From a virus: a stretch of 64,000 bases of DNA. A program made the translations under genes and the position numbers. Shown one piece after another: positions 9,393 to 16,934 of the stretch (positions are counted from its first letter, which is position 1; each line of letters starts with the position of its first letter). The stretch lies in the IMG/VR virus record IMGVR_UViG_3300050821_001373, positions 1 through 64,000 of that record. The stretch is one strand, 5' to 3'. The notes below the pieces were generated by a model. The model was not told the DNA's origin. It searched no databases and saw only the letters and a list, made by a program, of their open reading frames with translations.

Positions 9393-10078
9393 TGGCGGAA
9401 ATAGCTCCCGAGCTGCGGCGCAATGGTCATCCCTACGTCCTCAGTGTCCTCGGTTGCGGCCAGATTCCATGCCTCTTGCGCATCGGCCTTGCGCGATGCT
9501 TCAAGCTCGTTCTTCCAGATGCGGGCAAGACGATAGGCCAGTTCGGCGACCATGCAATCCAGCCAGCGGAACGGCACTTCCGGAGTTTGGCCGCCCTGCA
9601 GGTTGGAGTCCTGGATCTGACGCGTTCGGTAATAGTTCAGTGTGTACTGGCTGGTTTGATCCGGCACCAACCACAGCGTGATGTTCGGATTGATCAGCTT
9701 GTCATACCAGAACACACTCGGTGTGCCCTGCGCTCCTGGATTGGAATACGAGGCATATTCCGTGCGGCTGATCGGGAAGATAAGCCGGTTGCTGAGCGGA
9801 GACCCGTTGAACGACAGATAAGCGTCGAGCACGTTCAGCGTCGACGGGTCTACACTGTACGTCGCCACGCCCGCGATAAGCGGGACACTGACCAGTTCAA
9901 CAGTCCAGAGATTCACCGGGAGATTACTGAACTTGGAGAGCATGAGATTGCTCTCCGTCGCAGCGTCTTGCATGTGCTCGGCCAACAGCGCGGAACGACG
10001 AATGCCGATGCGAGAGTATGCCGAAACGGCAAGGCTCGCGTTCGACAGAGAGAAGTTCGTCGTTCCGCTAGTTGCCAC
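9389..10078 (-). CDS. P22 gp4-like head-tail connector
   Basis: 229 residues from GTG. An N-terminal helix pair (SLAVSAYSRIGIRRSALLAEHMQDA) leads into a beta domain (GVATYSVDPSTLNVLDAYL) and a helical C-terminus (FRWLDCMVAELAYRLARIWKN), the layout of gp4-type accessory tail proteins that bind below the portal. Position supports this, since it follows the scaffold and a 174-residue protein. Where a major capsid gene would normally sit upstream there is none. Confidence 0.65.
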   Translation of the reverse strand: MATSGTTNFSLSNASLAVSAYSRIGIRRSALLAEHMQDAATESNLMLSKFSNLPVNLWTVELVSVPLIAGVATYSVDPSTLNVLDAYLSFNGSPLSNRLIFPISRTEYASYSNPGAQGTPSVFWYDKLINPNITLWLVPDQTSQYTLNYYRTRQIQDSNLQGGQTPEVPFRWLDCMVAELAYRLARIWKNELEASRKADAQEAWNLAATEDTEDVGMTIAPQLGSYFRQ

Positions 10079-10083
10079 TCACC

Positions 10084-10608
10084 TTACTCCCGCGGAATCT
10101 CGATCGACCGATTGAACACGTTCTTGTTGACCGCAGTGTGGTGATCAGCCTCGAAGCCCGGCGCAAGGCCCTTGATGCCGCCGCCGCCCTTGATCATGTT
10201 CTCCTGCGCACGCATTGCGCCAATCCGAGCCCGGCTTTCCTCGATCTTGGCCTCCTCGGTGAGCTCCATCGGGCGCTCCATCAGGACCATTCCGCCGTAG
10301 GTGATCTCGCCCTTCTCGCCGCGCTTCATGTACATGCCATCGAGGAGGCCGCCGAACATATCCTGCGTCACAGCCTCCCAGCCGTTGATCTCGAAGTCCT
10401 GGCGCATCGCTTGCTCGGACTTGCCAAGCACCTCGTATGTCACCCACTGGAGGTCGCGGCCGTAATCGCGGTTGACAACATTGAGCACGTCGTCAGGCAG
10501 ATCGAGAATGGAGCGCTGCGATGCGTTCTTGCGGAGACGAACGCGGCCATGCGCCGGAGGAGCCTGATCCTCGTGCGGCGCGGTGTGTCGGGGTGAAATG
10601 CGGGGCAT
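10084..10608 (-). CDS. Morphogenesis-region protein, unknown function
   Basis: 174 residues with a central helical block (DDVLNVVNRDYGRDLQWVTY) and a methionine-rich stretch (MFGGLLDGMYMKRG, MVLMERPMELT). It lies between the scaffold-like protein and the connector, the slot normally held by the capsid protein, but is far too small to be one. It could be a head-completion factor. I do not recognise the family. Confidence 0.6.
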   Translation of the reverse strand: MPRISPRHTAPHEDQAPPAHGRVRLRKNASQRSILDLPDDVLNVVNRDYGRDLQWVTYEVLGKSEQAMRQDFEINGWEAVTQDMFGGLLDGMYMKRGEKGEITYGGMVLMERPMELTEEAKIEESRARIGAMRAQENMIKGGGGIKGLAPGFEADHHTAVNKNVFNRSIEIPRE

Positions 10609-10609
10609 G

Positions 10610-11557
10610 TTAGCTGGTCCTGTTGTATTTGGCCGGATCGTTCTTCATCTCGACGCCCATCCGGACCTTCTGCCGGGCGTATTCGATCTCGCTGATTCCC
10701 ATGTTCTTGCACATCTCCCGCTCGTCCGGGGTCAGCGTAACACGGTTGCTCGGCGAACTGCCGTCAACGCTGCGCTCCGATCGGGACGGTGGGGCCTGCA
10801 TCGAGATATTCCCTTCATCGCCGTTGGACTGCTTCAGCCCCGTGGCGCGTTCGATATGGTCGAAATACTCCGGGCTGCCACGAACGACGCCCTTCTGGAC
10901 CGCCCCTTGATACGCGAAATCGATCTTGCGGGCAAAGTCCGGGTCCTTGAACGACGCCTCGTTCCGCAGCATCCATTCCCGCTCAGACGACATGAGGGCC
11001 TGATTGGAACGAACGCTTTCCGCCCAGCTCTGCTGCCGCGGCTGCTCACGCGGCTCCGGCTTGGCTTCCCGCCGCTCGGCCACCTCAGCCGCGCCGGACT
11101 CAAACGCCAGAATCTTGGCTTCCGCCCGGCTGATCCGGCTCTGCGCATCGGCGATCGCTTTCCAGTCGCCCATCTCGCCGGCCTGCTGGAGCGATTGCTT
11201 TGCCGCGTCCCGCTCGCCTTGCGCTGCCGAGAGGCCGCCCGTGATGATGTCACCCTCAAGCGCCGCACTGCGCTGTCTGGCCTCCTGTGCCTCGCGTGCC
11301 GCCAGCGACGCAATCCGACGCGTCTCAGTCACCTCAATCTCGGCTCGTTCCGCACGTTCACGGTCTGCGCGTTGAGCGGCCTGCAGCGCCTCAAGCTGCT
11401 CCTGGAGCGACTTGGCGTCCGGATCTGAGGGAGCGGTCTTCTTCTCTCCCGGCTTCTCGGTCTCGATCGAAACTCCGTCCGGGAGCTCGATCATGATCTC
11501 CTGATCCAACGGAATGCCGGCGATTTCCTCGTCCGTCTTGAATGCTCTACTGGCCAT
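10610..11557 (-). CDS. Putative capsid scaffolding protein
   Basis: 315 residues beginning MASRAFKTDEEIAGIPLDQE; the ATG at 11555-11557 is preceded by GGAGG. Residues about 50-160 form a long, highly charged Ala/Glu/Arg coiled coil (LQEQLEALQAAQRADRERAE), followed by an acidic and basic helical C-terminus ending NDPAKYNRTS. Length, coiled coil and position right after the portal genes suit a scaffold of the P22 type. It overlaps the co-chaperonin gene by 11 bases. Confidence 0.6.
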   Translation of the reverse strand: MASRAFKTDEEIAGIPLDQEIMIELPDGVSIETEKPGEKKTAPSDPDAKSLQEQLEALQAAQRADRERAERAEIEVTETRRIASLAAREAQEARQRSAALEGDIITGGLSAAQGERDAAKQSLQQAGEMGDWKAIADAQSRISRAEAKILAFESGAAEVAERREAKPEPREQPRQQSWAESVRSNQALMSSEREWMLRNEASFKDPDFARKIDFAYQGAVQKGVVRGSPEYFDHIERATGLKQSNGDEGNISMQAPPSRSERSVDGSSPSNRVTLTPDEREMCKNMGISEIEYARQKVRMGVEMKNDPAKYNRTS

Positions 11558-11969
11558 CGTGGGTAACAACCTCCGGAGATTCGACGATCATGTCGATCAG
11601 CGCGTCCTCGATATATCGGCAGTCTACGCCATTGATCTGGACGCGCCGGGCATCGCCGGGACGGAACGCAACCCAATCGCCGACGTTGGCGTCTTGTCCG
11701 TAGAAATAGATATTGACGCGCGGGTCATCCTCGAAGGCGGCCGGCCCCTTCTTCAGGACAAGACCGACTGACCCCTGCCAAATATCTTCCTTCAGGGAGC
11801 CTGTCGTCCGAATGATGCCGCCCTTCGTCTTCTCGGGCGCAACATAGATGGCGACCAGCAGCCGGTTCGCCATGAGGCTGACTCCGCTTAGATCGCCAAC
11901 TTTGGCCATCAAGGCCTTCTTGGGATCAGCGGCATTTGCAAGTTCTTCCAATACGGCGACGCGCGCCAT
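11547..11969 (-). CDS. GroES-like co-chaperonin
   Basis: 140 residues. The GroES beta-barrel core is visible: LMANRLLVAIYVAPEKTKGG (barrel strand and start of the mobile loop), GSVGLVLKKGPAAFED, YGQDANVGDWVAFRPGDARR, CRYIEDALIDMIVE. The mobile loop region (KTKGGIIRTTGSLKEDIWQ) would contact host GroEL. Phage co-chaperonins (T4 gp31 is the model) retune GroEL for capsid folding. The gene has a strong ribosome site (GGAGTGAGGA-ATG) and lies between portal and scaffold, which supports a morphogenesis role. Confidence 0.85.
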   Translation of the reverse strand: MARVAVLEELANAADPKKALMAKVGDLSGVSLMANRLLVAIYVAPEKTKGGIIRTTGSLKEDIWQGSVGLVLKKGPAAFEDDPRVNIYFYGQDANVGDWVAFRPGDARRVQINGVDCRYIEDALIDMIVESPEVVTHDGQ

Positions 11970-11972
11970 TCC

Positions 11973-12173
11973 TCACTCCTTCATGATGTCTTCAAGCGTC
12001 TGTGCAAGTAAATGTTTGGCATCGGCAAGCCCCTTGCGATAGCCGGCCGAGAAACGGTATTCCGGGAAGTCGAGAAGCAACCCGCTGGCCATCGTTTCCT
12101 TGGCCCGCTCGTCTTCGTGATCCAGCGCTTCACGGAGGCGCTGGGCCAGTTTGGTCTCGATGACTGCGGTCAC
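11973..12173 (-). CDS. Small conserved-type protein between portal and GroES
   Basis: 66 residues from a GTG that overlaps the previous stop (GTGA). It is all helical and charged: TKLAQRLREALDHEDERAKE, then FSAGYRKGLADAKHLLAQTLEDIMKE. Nothing in it points to a function. It is coupled to the genes on both sides. Confidence 0.6.
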   Translation of the reverse strand: MTAVIETKLAQRLREALDHEDERAKETMASGLLLDFPEYRFSAGYRKGLADAKHLLAQTLEDIMKE

Positions 12174-12352
12174 TTGGGCTTCGCATTCTTACCGTACTTG
12201 TCGATCTTTTCTAGGCGACCACTTCCCGAGGCCGCGCCGGCATCATACGCCTTCACCCGGCCGCCGCCAGCGAAGCCCTGCTTGTTGCCCATCTGACGCC
12301 GCATCTCTGCGGTGCGCTTCTCGCTCTCGCCGTTGTGCTTGATCGTAGCCAT
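12170..12352 (-). CDS. Small basic Gly-rich protein
   Basis: 60 residues, MATIKHNGESEKRTAEMRRQ, then a GFAGGGRVKAYDAGAASGSG patch and a basic tail (NAKPK). A similar basic 'GGxVK' protein lies next to the capsid genes at 52416-52682, so the two may have related virion roles. It starts one base into the stop of its upstream neighbour (TGATG). Confidence 0.6.
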   Translation of the reverse strand: MATIKHNGESEKRTAEMRRQMGNKQGFAGGGRVKAYDAGAASGSGRLEKIDKYGKNAKPK

Positions 12353-12540
12353 CACTTCGGTCCTTTCTTCGCCGGGTAATATGCATCGGGTTTCCGCATC
12401 GTGGTGCTCATCGGCACCGAGCCGCGCGGCTCGCCCCACTTGTACTGGTCGTAATCCGTCACCGAGGGATTGGTCTTCTCGACCTTGTCCTGGTGCCGGC
12501 TGATCTCGCCGTTGTCGCCGCTAGGCTTTTTTGCTGCCAC
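12352..12540 (-). CDS. Small hydrophilic protein overlapping the portal gene
   Basis: 62 residues from GTG 12538-12540, preceded by a strong AAGGAG at 7 bases spacing inside the end of the portal gene (20-base overlap). The sequence is polar with several prolines (GDNGEISRHQDKVEKTNPSV, YKWGEPRGSVPM), ending YPAKKGPK. A small virion or packaging accessory is possible, but no family is recognised. Confidence 0.6.
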   Translation of the reverse strand: MAAKKPSGDNGEISRHQDKVEKTNPSVTDYDQYKWGEPRGSVPMSTTMRKPDAYYPAKKGPK

Positions 12541-15139
12541 CGTTGGTCTCCTTTGACTTGTGCAGTTCCTTGGCTCGCTCATGCTGCTCTGCGGCGATCT
12601 CCCGCGCCCGATCGTGGGCAACGTCGCCTTGAGCGGCCTGATGTTCCTGATCTGTGGCTTTTGTATCACGCTGATGAGCGTGCCCATAGGCCAATTTTAG
12701 ATGATCCGAGGCAAGCTTGATGTTCGCGGCCTTCTCTGCCGCCTCCATCTCCGAGGAGTGAATCGCCACGGTGCTCGCCAGCCGTAGCCGCTCGGTATTC
12801 TCGGCGTATTGAGCAAGCTGGAGCTTGTTCGCTCGGTCCGCCGCGTCGTTCTGGTGCTGCGCCTGCAGCTTCATCATGTCGAACTGGTTGTCCTGCTGCG
12901 CCTGCGCCTGATCGGCCTGCAGCTTGTTGTTCTTATGCTGAACGTCCGCCATCTTGGCCGGGTCCACCGGAGGCGCAGGGGGCTGCTGTGGCTGGCCTGC
13001 GTTCGGCAACATGGTGTCCTCGACCCCGGTAATCCCGAGCTCGTTGGTGTATTTCAGCACCGCCTTCTTCGGATCGAACATGGTCGGGGCCGACATGACA
13101 ACCTGGCGGTATGCCTCGGCCTTGGCTTGGCGATGCAGCCGCGTCGGGTTGTTCGGGTCCGACACCGGAACGAGATCGTGCGTGTCCAGTGCCTTGATGA
13201 ACAGTTCCTTTTCCCATTGCATCGCGGGCCGACGGTTGAAACGCCAGAACGCCTCCGGATCATCACGGAACCGCTCCACCAGCAACTGGAACTCTCGCTG
13301 CTGCGAATTGTGCAGCCGCTTGTTCACCGCGCCGATCGGCTTCGATGCCTGCTCGATCAGGGCCAGCGTTGTCCCGACTGGCGCGTCAGGCTTGATGTCC
13401 GCGGTGAGCGTGTTCGCGGTCCCGCCCAACCTTTGACCAAGCTCCTCGACATGCTGCACGAACGCGGTAAACGCCGCATCCGGGCTCTTGTACGGCAGCG
13501 GCATCACTGCTTGGCGGATGTCCTGCACCGATGAATCCAGCCCAATGCCCGAGCCAGGAGCAACCCGGAACTGGTTCGTCAGTTGTCGGCCGGCGCCCTT
13601 GAGATAGAGGAAGCCGGGGAAGTTGGCGAACATTCCGGCGTCGATGAACTCTCGCCAGAGGGCAGTGAGCGCCTTCGTCGTATTTCCCAGCAAATGCAGC
13701 AGGCCAATGCAATAAAAGCCAAACGCTCGCATATATGGAAAATCAACGAAGTACTCCTTCGCCAGGCATTCCTTGTCGTCTTCTTTCCAATTCCGACGCA
13801 ACTCGAGGACCTTACGCGATTCCTTCTCGATCACGATCTTATACGGAAGCGGCAGGCCCTTGCCCTTGAAATGCCGCGGCGCAAACTCATCCAGGTCGAG
13901 CTCGCAATAGCACTCGTAGACCTCGAAATCGATGTCACGGGGATCAGAACTCGGCTGCACGCCGGAGATATCGGCCTTGATCTGATCGACCTGGTTCGAC
14001 GTGTCCGACTGGATCGTCGGCTGGCCCAAGGCCACGTCACGATATGCACCAACGATCTGCATTCGCTTCATCGTCGAGCGCGGCATCTTGATGCGGTGCG
14101 TGATACGGCCGGCGTCGCTCAGGTCCGATACGTCCTTCGAGACGATGAAGTCCTCGATGTTCACCGAGCGGGACAGCGGCATCCGCTTCAGCGGGCAGTT
14201 GTAGACCTTCTTGACGCCCAAGCCCTGAAATCCAACCTTGAACAGCATCTGGTCTGTATCGGCGACATACCCCTTGTCCACAGCGGTCAGGTAGTGGTTG
14301 AAATCCTTCTCCAACGCATCCGCGATCTCGTCGCGCTTGTCATCGTCGAGCGGCGGGCCGCCGTTGTTCCCAATCAACGGATTAATGGGTGGCGGAGCGC
14401 CGACGCCGCCGGGAGGTGGCGGCAGAGGCATGCCTCCCGGGGCGCCCGCTCCTTGCGGCGGCATTGGAGCCGCTTGGGGAACCGGATGCATCGGCGGTTG
14501 TTGTGGCTGCATCCCGGGCCCGGGAGGAGGAGCACCGGGCCCGGGAGCGCCAGCGCCGGGAGACGAGGCCGGCGGAGCTGGAGGAGCAGAGAATGGGCTT
14601 GGCACAGGAGCGGGCGGAGTAATCGGGTTCGGACGATCGTCCCGAACCTTCACCGGCCCCTCAGCCGGCAGCAACTCGCCCATCGCGCTGGCTTGGAATA
14701 GCTGGCACGCCTCAAGCAAAAGCGGGTGCCGAACCGACGACATGCCATCAAGCGGAGCCGAAGATGATGTGGATGAATTATTGCTCTCGATCACCAGCCC
14801 GAGCAGCTTCATGCCCTCGGCAATCATCTCGAGATGTTCCTGTCGAGAACTGTCGTCGCGCCCGATACCCTCCAGGATTTCCGTCGCGATATTGTTCAGA
14901 TCCCTGTCGTCCATCTCCTCCGCGAGGTTCGCGTTGAACTTGTCCGATCGGGGCTTCGATGCCCCACCGCCCAGATCAATCTCGGCCGAGCCATCCGGTA
15001 GCTCCGTCAGCTTGGCACCGTCCTGAAACGAAACGGCCTCACCGGGATTGGCGAGGTCGATGTCGATCGGCGGCAGACGCGGATCATCGTCAGGCGGCTG
15101 TGCGACAGGGAGGATCGATGGCGCGAACGGTGATGCCAC
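12521..15139 (-). CDS. Portal protein (P22-like, with Pro/Gly-rich insertion)
   Basis: 872 residues from GTG, longer than P22 portal (725). Residues 130-167 (LDGMSSVRHPLLLEACQLFQ, ASAMGELLPAEGPVKV) and the region from about 270 on (LEKDFNHYLTAVDKGYVADT, DQMLFKVGFQGLGVKKVYNC, then KPDAPVGTTLALIEQASKPI) are typical of large portals in podovirus-like phages. A proline- and glycine-rich linker fills about 170-265. The last 140 residues form a Gln/Ala/Lys-rich coiled coil, as in the portal barrel. It forms the dodecameric DNA channel and packaging-motor dock. Confidence 0.8.
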   Translation of the reverse strand: MASPFAPSILPVAQPPDDDPRLPPIDIDLANPGEAVSFQDGAKLTELPDGSAEIDLGGGASKPRSDKFNANLAEEMDDRDLNNIATEILEGIGRDDSSRQEHLEMIAEGMKLLGLVIESNNSSTSSSAPLDGMSSVRHPLLLEACQLFQASAMGELLPAEGPVKVRDDRPNPITPPAPVPSPFSAPPAPPASSPGAGAPGPGAPPPGPGMQPQQPPMHPVPQAAPMPPQGAGAPGGMPLPPPPGGVGAPPPINPLIGNNGGPPLDDDKRDEIADALEKDFNHYLTAVDKGYVADTDQMLFKVGFQGLGVKKVYNCPLKRMPLSRSVNIEDFIVSKDVSDLSDAGRITHRIKMPRSTMKRMQIVGAYRDVALGQPTIQSDTSNQVDQIKADISGVQPSSDPRDIDFEVYECYCELDLDEFAPRHFKGKGLPLPYKIVIEKESRKVLELRRNWKEDDKECLAKEYFVDFPYMRAFGFYCIGLLHLLGNTTKALTALWREFIDAGMFANFPGFLYLKGAGRQLTNQFRVAPGSGIGLDSSVQDIRQAVMPLPYKSPDAAFTAFVQHVEELGQRLGGTANTLTADIKPDAPVGTTLALIEQASKPIGAVNKRLHNSQQREFQLLVERFRDDPEAFWRFNRRPAMQWEKELFIKALDTHDLVPVSDPNNPTRLHRQAKAEAYRQVVMSAPTMFDPKKAVLKYTNELGITGVEDTMLPNAGQPQQPPAPPVDPAKMADVQHKNNKLQADQAQAQQDNQFDMMKLQAQHQNDAADRANKLQLAQYAENTERLRLASTVAIHSSEMEAAEKAANIKLASDHLKLAYGHAHQRDTKATDQEHQAAQGDVAHDRAREIAAEQHERAKELHKSKETNGGSKKA

Positions 15140-15505
15140 TTACTGCATTGCCTCCGCCGGGTTGTTCCGCTTCCGCGGTCCGCGAGGCTTGCCGGCCGGC
15201 CACCCACCGCGGCGCTTGGGTTGGGCTTCAGCCCCCGGTGCTGCGGCATCACTGCTTGGCAGACGCTCACCGGAATTGTGAGACGCGGCAAAGCCGAGGG
15301 CTGAACTCTGAATTTCATTGCGCACCGGATTCCCCGCCCGGTACCAAGCCGCAGCCATCAGCCTCGCCTCGTCCAGATACGCCACCAGCCGCTGGAAATC
15401 CTCAGCCGTCAGCATCTCCCGCTCGGACATGAACTGCGCCGTGACGTTGATGTTGTCCGCAAACAGCATCCGCCAGCGTCGGGGGTCGATCGATAGGCCA
15501 GTCAC
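15140..15505 (-). CDS. Protein of the portal-terminase interval, unknown function
   Basis: 121 residues from GTG overlapping the glycosyltransferase stop. The first 60 residues are helical (MSEREMLTAEDFQRLVAYLD). The tail is basic with RGGWPAGKPRGPRKRNN, reminiscent of AT-hook or GRPxG motifs in small terminases. It stops directly before the portal start. It could be a DNA-binding packaging accessory. Confidence 0.55.
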   Translation of the reverse strand: MTGLSIDPRRWRMLFADNINVTAQFMSEREMLTAEDFQRLVAYLDEARLMAAAWYRAGNPVRNEIQSSALGFAASHNSGERLPSSDAAAPGAEAQPKRRGGWPAGKPRGPRKRNNPAEAMQ

Positions 15506-16338
15506 TGTCTAAGCATCTCCTCTGCCGCTCGTTTCAGCCTATCATACCCCGGATCGTCTGCATACTCGGCACCATAGTCCCGCTCGAATTGCGCACCATG
15601 CTCCACAAGCAAGCTATTGCGCTGCCGTAATGCCCCGCCCGTGCCATGCAACTCGCTGATCAATTGCGATCGTAGCCATTCCGGATAATCCAGGGAACAC
15701 AGCATGTCCAGCGCTTTCGCCAGCCGCTGTGGTCGCGTCGCGTCAAAGAACCGAGCCCACCACGAAACCTCTCGCATTCGCGTCGTCTTGTGGCCGCCGA
15801 CCTCGCTCGCTCCGTGCTTCTCCCATTTCACGTCAGCCCAGACAAACCGGCCGGTCATCCGCGCCAGCTCGTCAATCCATGTGTCGTGCCACCAAAACGG
15901 GAAATGCTCCGGGCAGAAATACCCGACTTTCTCGATCCACCCCCGTGTCACCGCGATGCCGTCCGGGAGACAGAACGGGCCACGTCGCTCGCCCCAGTAG
16001 ATTACGCCAACGCCGTCCTTGAACTGAGCCGCCGCATCGAGCAGCCGGCGATCCCAGCCTGGTGAGACAAGCGCTGCGTCATCAACACCGAGCACGAAGA
16101 CGGTTGTGTCTAGCGTGGTGGTGCGCACTGCACGGTTGTATTTGGCCCCGAGCGAATCCTCGCGGGGCGCGGCCTCGCTAGGCGCGGCGATACCAGCGTA
16201 GCCAGAAAGATCGTCGTCATCGTCAAGCGCGAGAGAGAACCATGTGTACGGATCCACTGCCGACGCTTGCGCCTTCGCGATCGTCGCCCTCAATTCCTCC
16301 GGCCGCCCTCGGCTCGCTATGCAGACTGCGACTGTCAT
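15502..16338 (-). CDS. Glycosyltransferase-like protein (GT-A fold)
   Basis: 278 residues. It starts TVAVCIASRGRPEELRATIA, the nucleotide-sugar-binding opening of family-2-like glycosyltransferases. It has an acidic DDDDDLSGY, a central VFVLGVDDAALVSPGWDRRL with a DD pair in the DXD position, then WWHDTWIDELARM. A soluble enzyme, it could glycosylate phage DNA, virion protein or host envelope; the context (between TerL and portal) does not decide. It overlaps neighbours at ATGA/GTGA junctions. Confidence 0.65.
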   Translation of the reverse strand: MTVAVCIASRGRPEELRATIAKAQASAVDPYTWFSLALDDDDDLSGYAGIAAPSEAAPREDSLGAKYNRAVRTTTLDTTVFVLGVDDAALVSPGWDRRLLDAAAQFKDGVGVIYWGERRGPFCLPDGIAVTRGWIEKVGYFCPEHFPFWWHDTWIDELARMTGRFVWADVKWEKHGASEVGGHKTTRMREVSWWARFFDATRPQRLAKALDMLCSLDYPEWLRSQLISELHGTGGALRQRNSLLVEHGAQFERDYGAEYADDPGYDRLKRAAEEMLRQ

Positions 16339-16574
16339 TTCTTAGTCCTCCGACGATACCACGTCCGGCGCGACATGCCCTCTGCTTCCCATGGCCGCTG
16401 CCCGGTGATTTTGGGGCGACCACGCTTGATTGGATCTGACAGCCGAGACCGCTCCTCCTGGCCTAGCTCCGAGGAGCCGGCCTTGGAACTCTTGCCTTCG
16501 GTTTCTTTCGCTCGGGATTCGTTGCGGGCGATATTAGCCGCTTTCAATGCCCGTAACTGGTCAAGCTTGCTCAT
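16335..16574 (-). CDS. AT-hook plus WYRR-motif DNA-binding-like protein
   Basis: 79 residues from ATG 16572-16574: a helical charged N-terminus, an AT-hook-like KRGRPKI, and a C-terminal PWEAEGMSRRTWYRRR motif that looks like a short helix-turn-helix. The same motif ends the 50-residue protein at 25005-25157 and lies inside the helicase. The reading frame stays open upstream and encodes another GRP-type basic patch, so a longer product from a TTG start cannot be excluded. Confidence 0.6.
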   Translation of the reverse strand: MSKLDQLRALKAANIARNESRAKETEGKSSKAGSSELGQEERSRLSDPIKRGRPKITGQRPWEAEGMSRRTWYRRRTKK

Positions 16575-16590
16575 AGCAGGAACTCGGCCC

Positions 16591-16824
16591 TTAGGCCGAC
16601 CTCGCCGCTTCGAGGATAATTTCGTGATCAACCGTTGCGGCTTTCGCCTTGGCCCAGGCAGCAGATGCCCTGGCTTCGAGCCGACCGAGCAGTGCGTCAA
16701 AATCGTCACCGCGAGCAAAGCGGTCCATCATGCACGCAAGGTGCGCACGGTTACGCTGGAAATCTACTTTGCGAGCGGCGCGGAAGGCTTCGATGTAGAG
16801 GGCGACTTGCTGGGTGCGGGTCAT
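16591..16824 (-). CDS. Small helical protein after terminase
   Basis: 77 residues from ATG 16822-16824, chosen because GGAG lies 8 bases upstream. The protein is all helical: MTRTQQVALYIEAFRAARKV, then ACMMDRFARGDDFDALLGRL and an Ala-rich end. It follows the repeat-rich gap after TerL and is the first gene read after it. Confidence 0.6.
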   Translation of the reverse strand: MTRTQQVALYIEAFRAARKVDFQRNRAHLACMMDRFARGDDFDALLGRLEARASAAWAKAKAATVDHEIILEAARSA

Positions 16825-16854
16825 TTGCTTGCTCCGTTTTGCTGACACCATTAA

Positions 16855-16917
16855 TGGCACAACAAATCAGATGGCACAACAATTATTTTCTGTGCCAACG
16901 ATTTTATTTTTGTGCCA
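16855..16917. repeat. Four-copy TGGCACA repeat array between terL and the next gene
   Basis: TGGCACAACAA occurs at 16855-16865 and 16872-16882, and its inverted core TGTGCCA at 16891-16897 and 16911-16917, in AT-rich spacer. The CCATTAATGG palindrome at 16848-16857 abuts it. It fills the only sizeable gap in the packaging region (16825-16934) and could fold into two nested stems or bind a dimeric regulator. Confidence 0.75.
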
Positions 16918-16934
16918 CATGAAGGCAAGTCCCC

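Noticed and set aside
13583-14701. 372-codon plus-strand ORF opposite the portal
   Set aside because: Low-complexity Arg-rich translation mirroring the portal's coding bias; a GC-rich antisense shadow.
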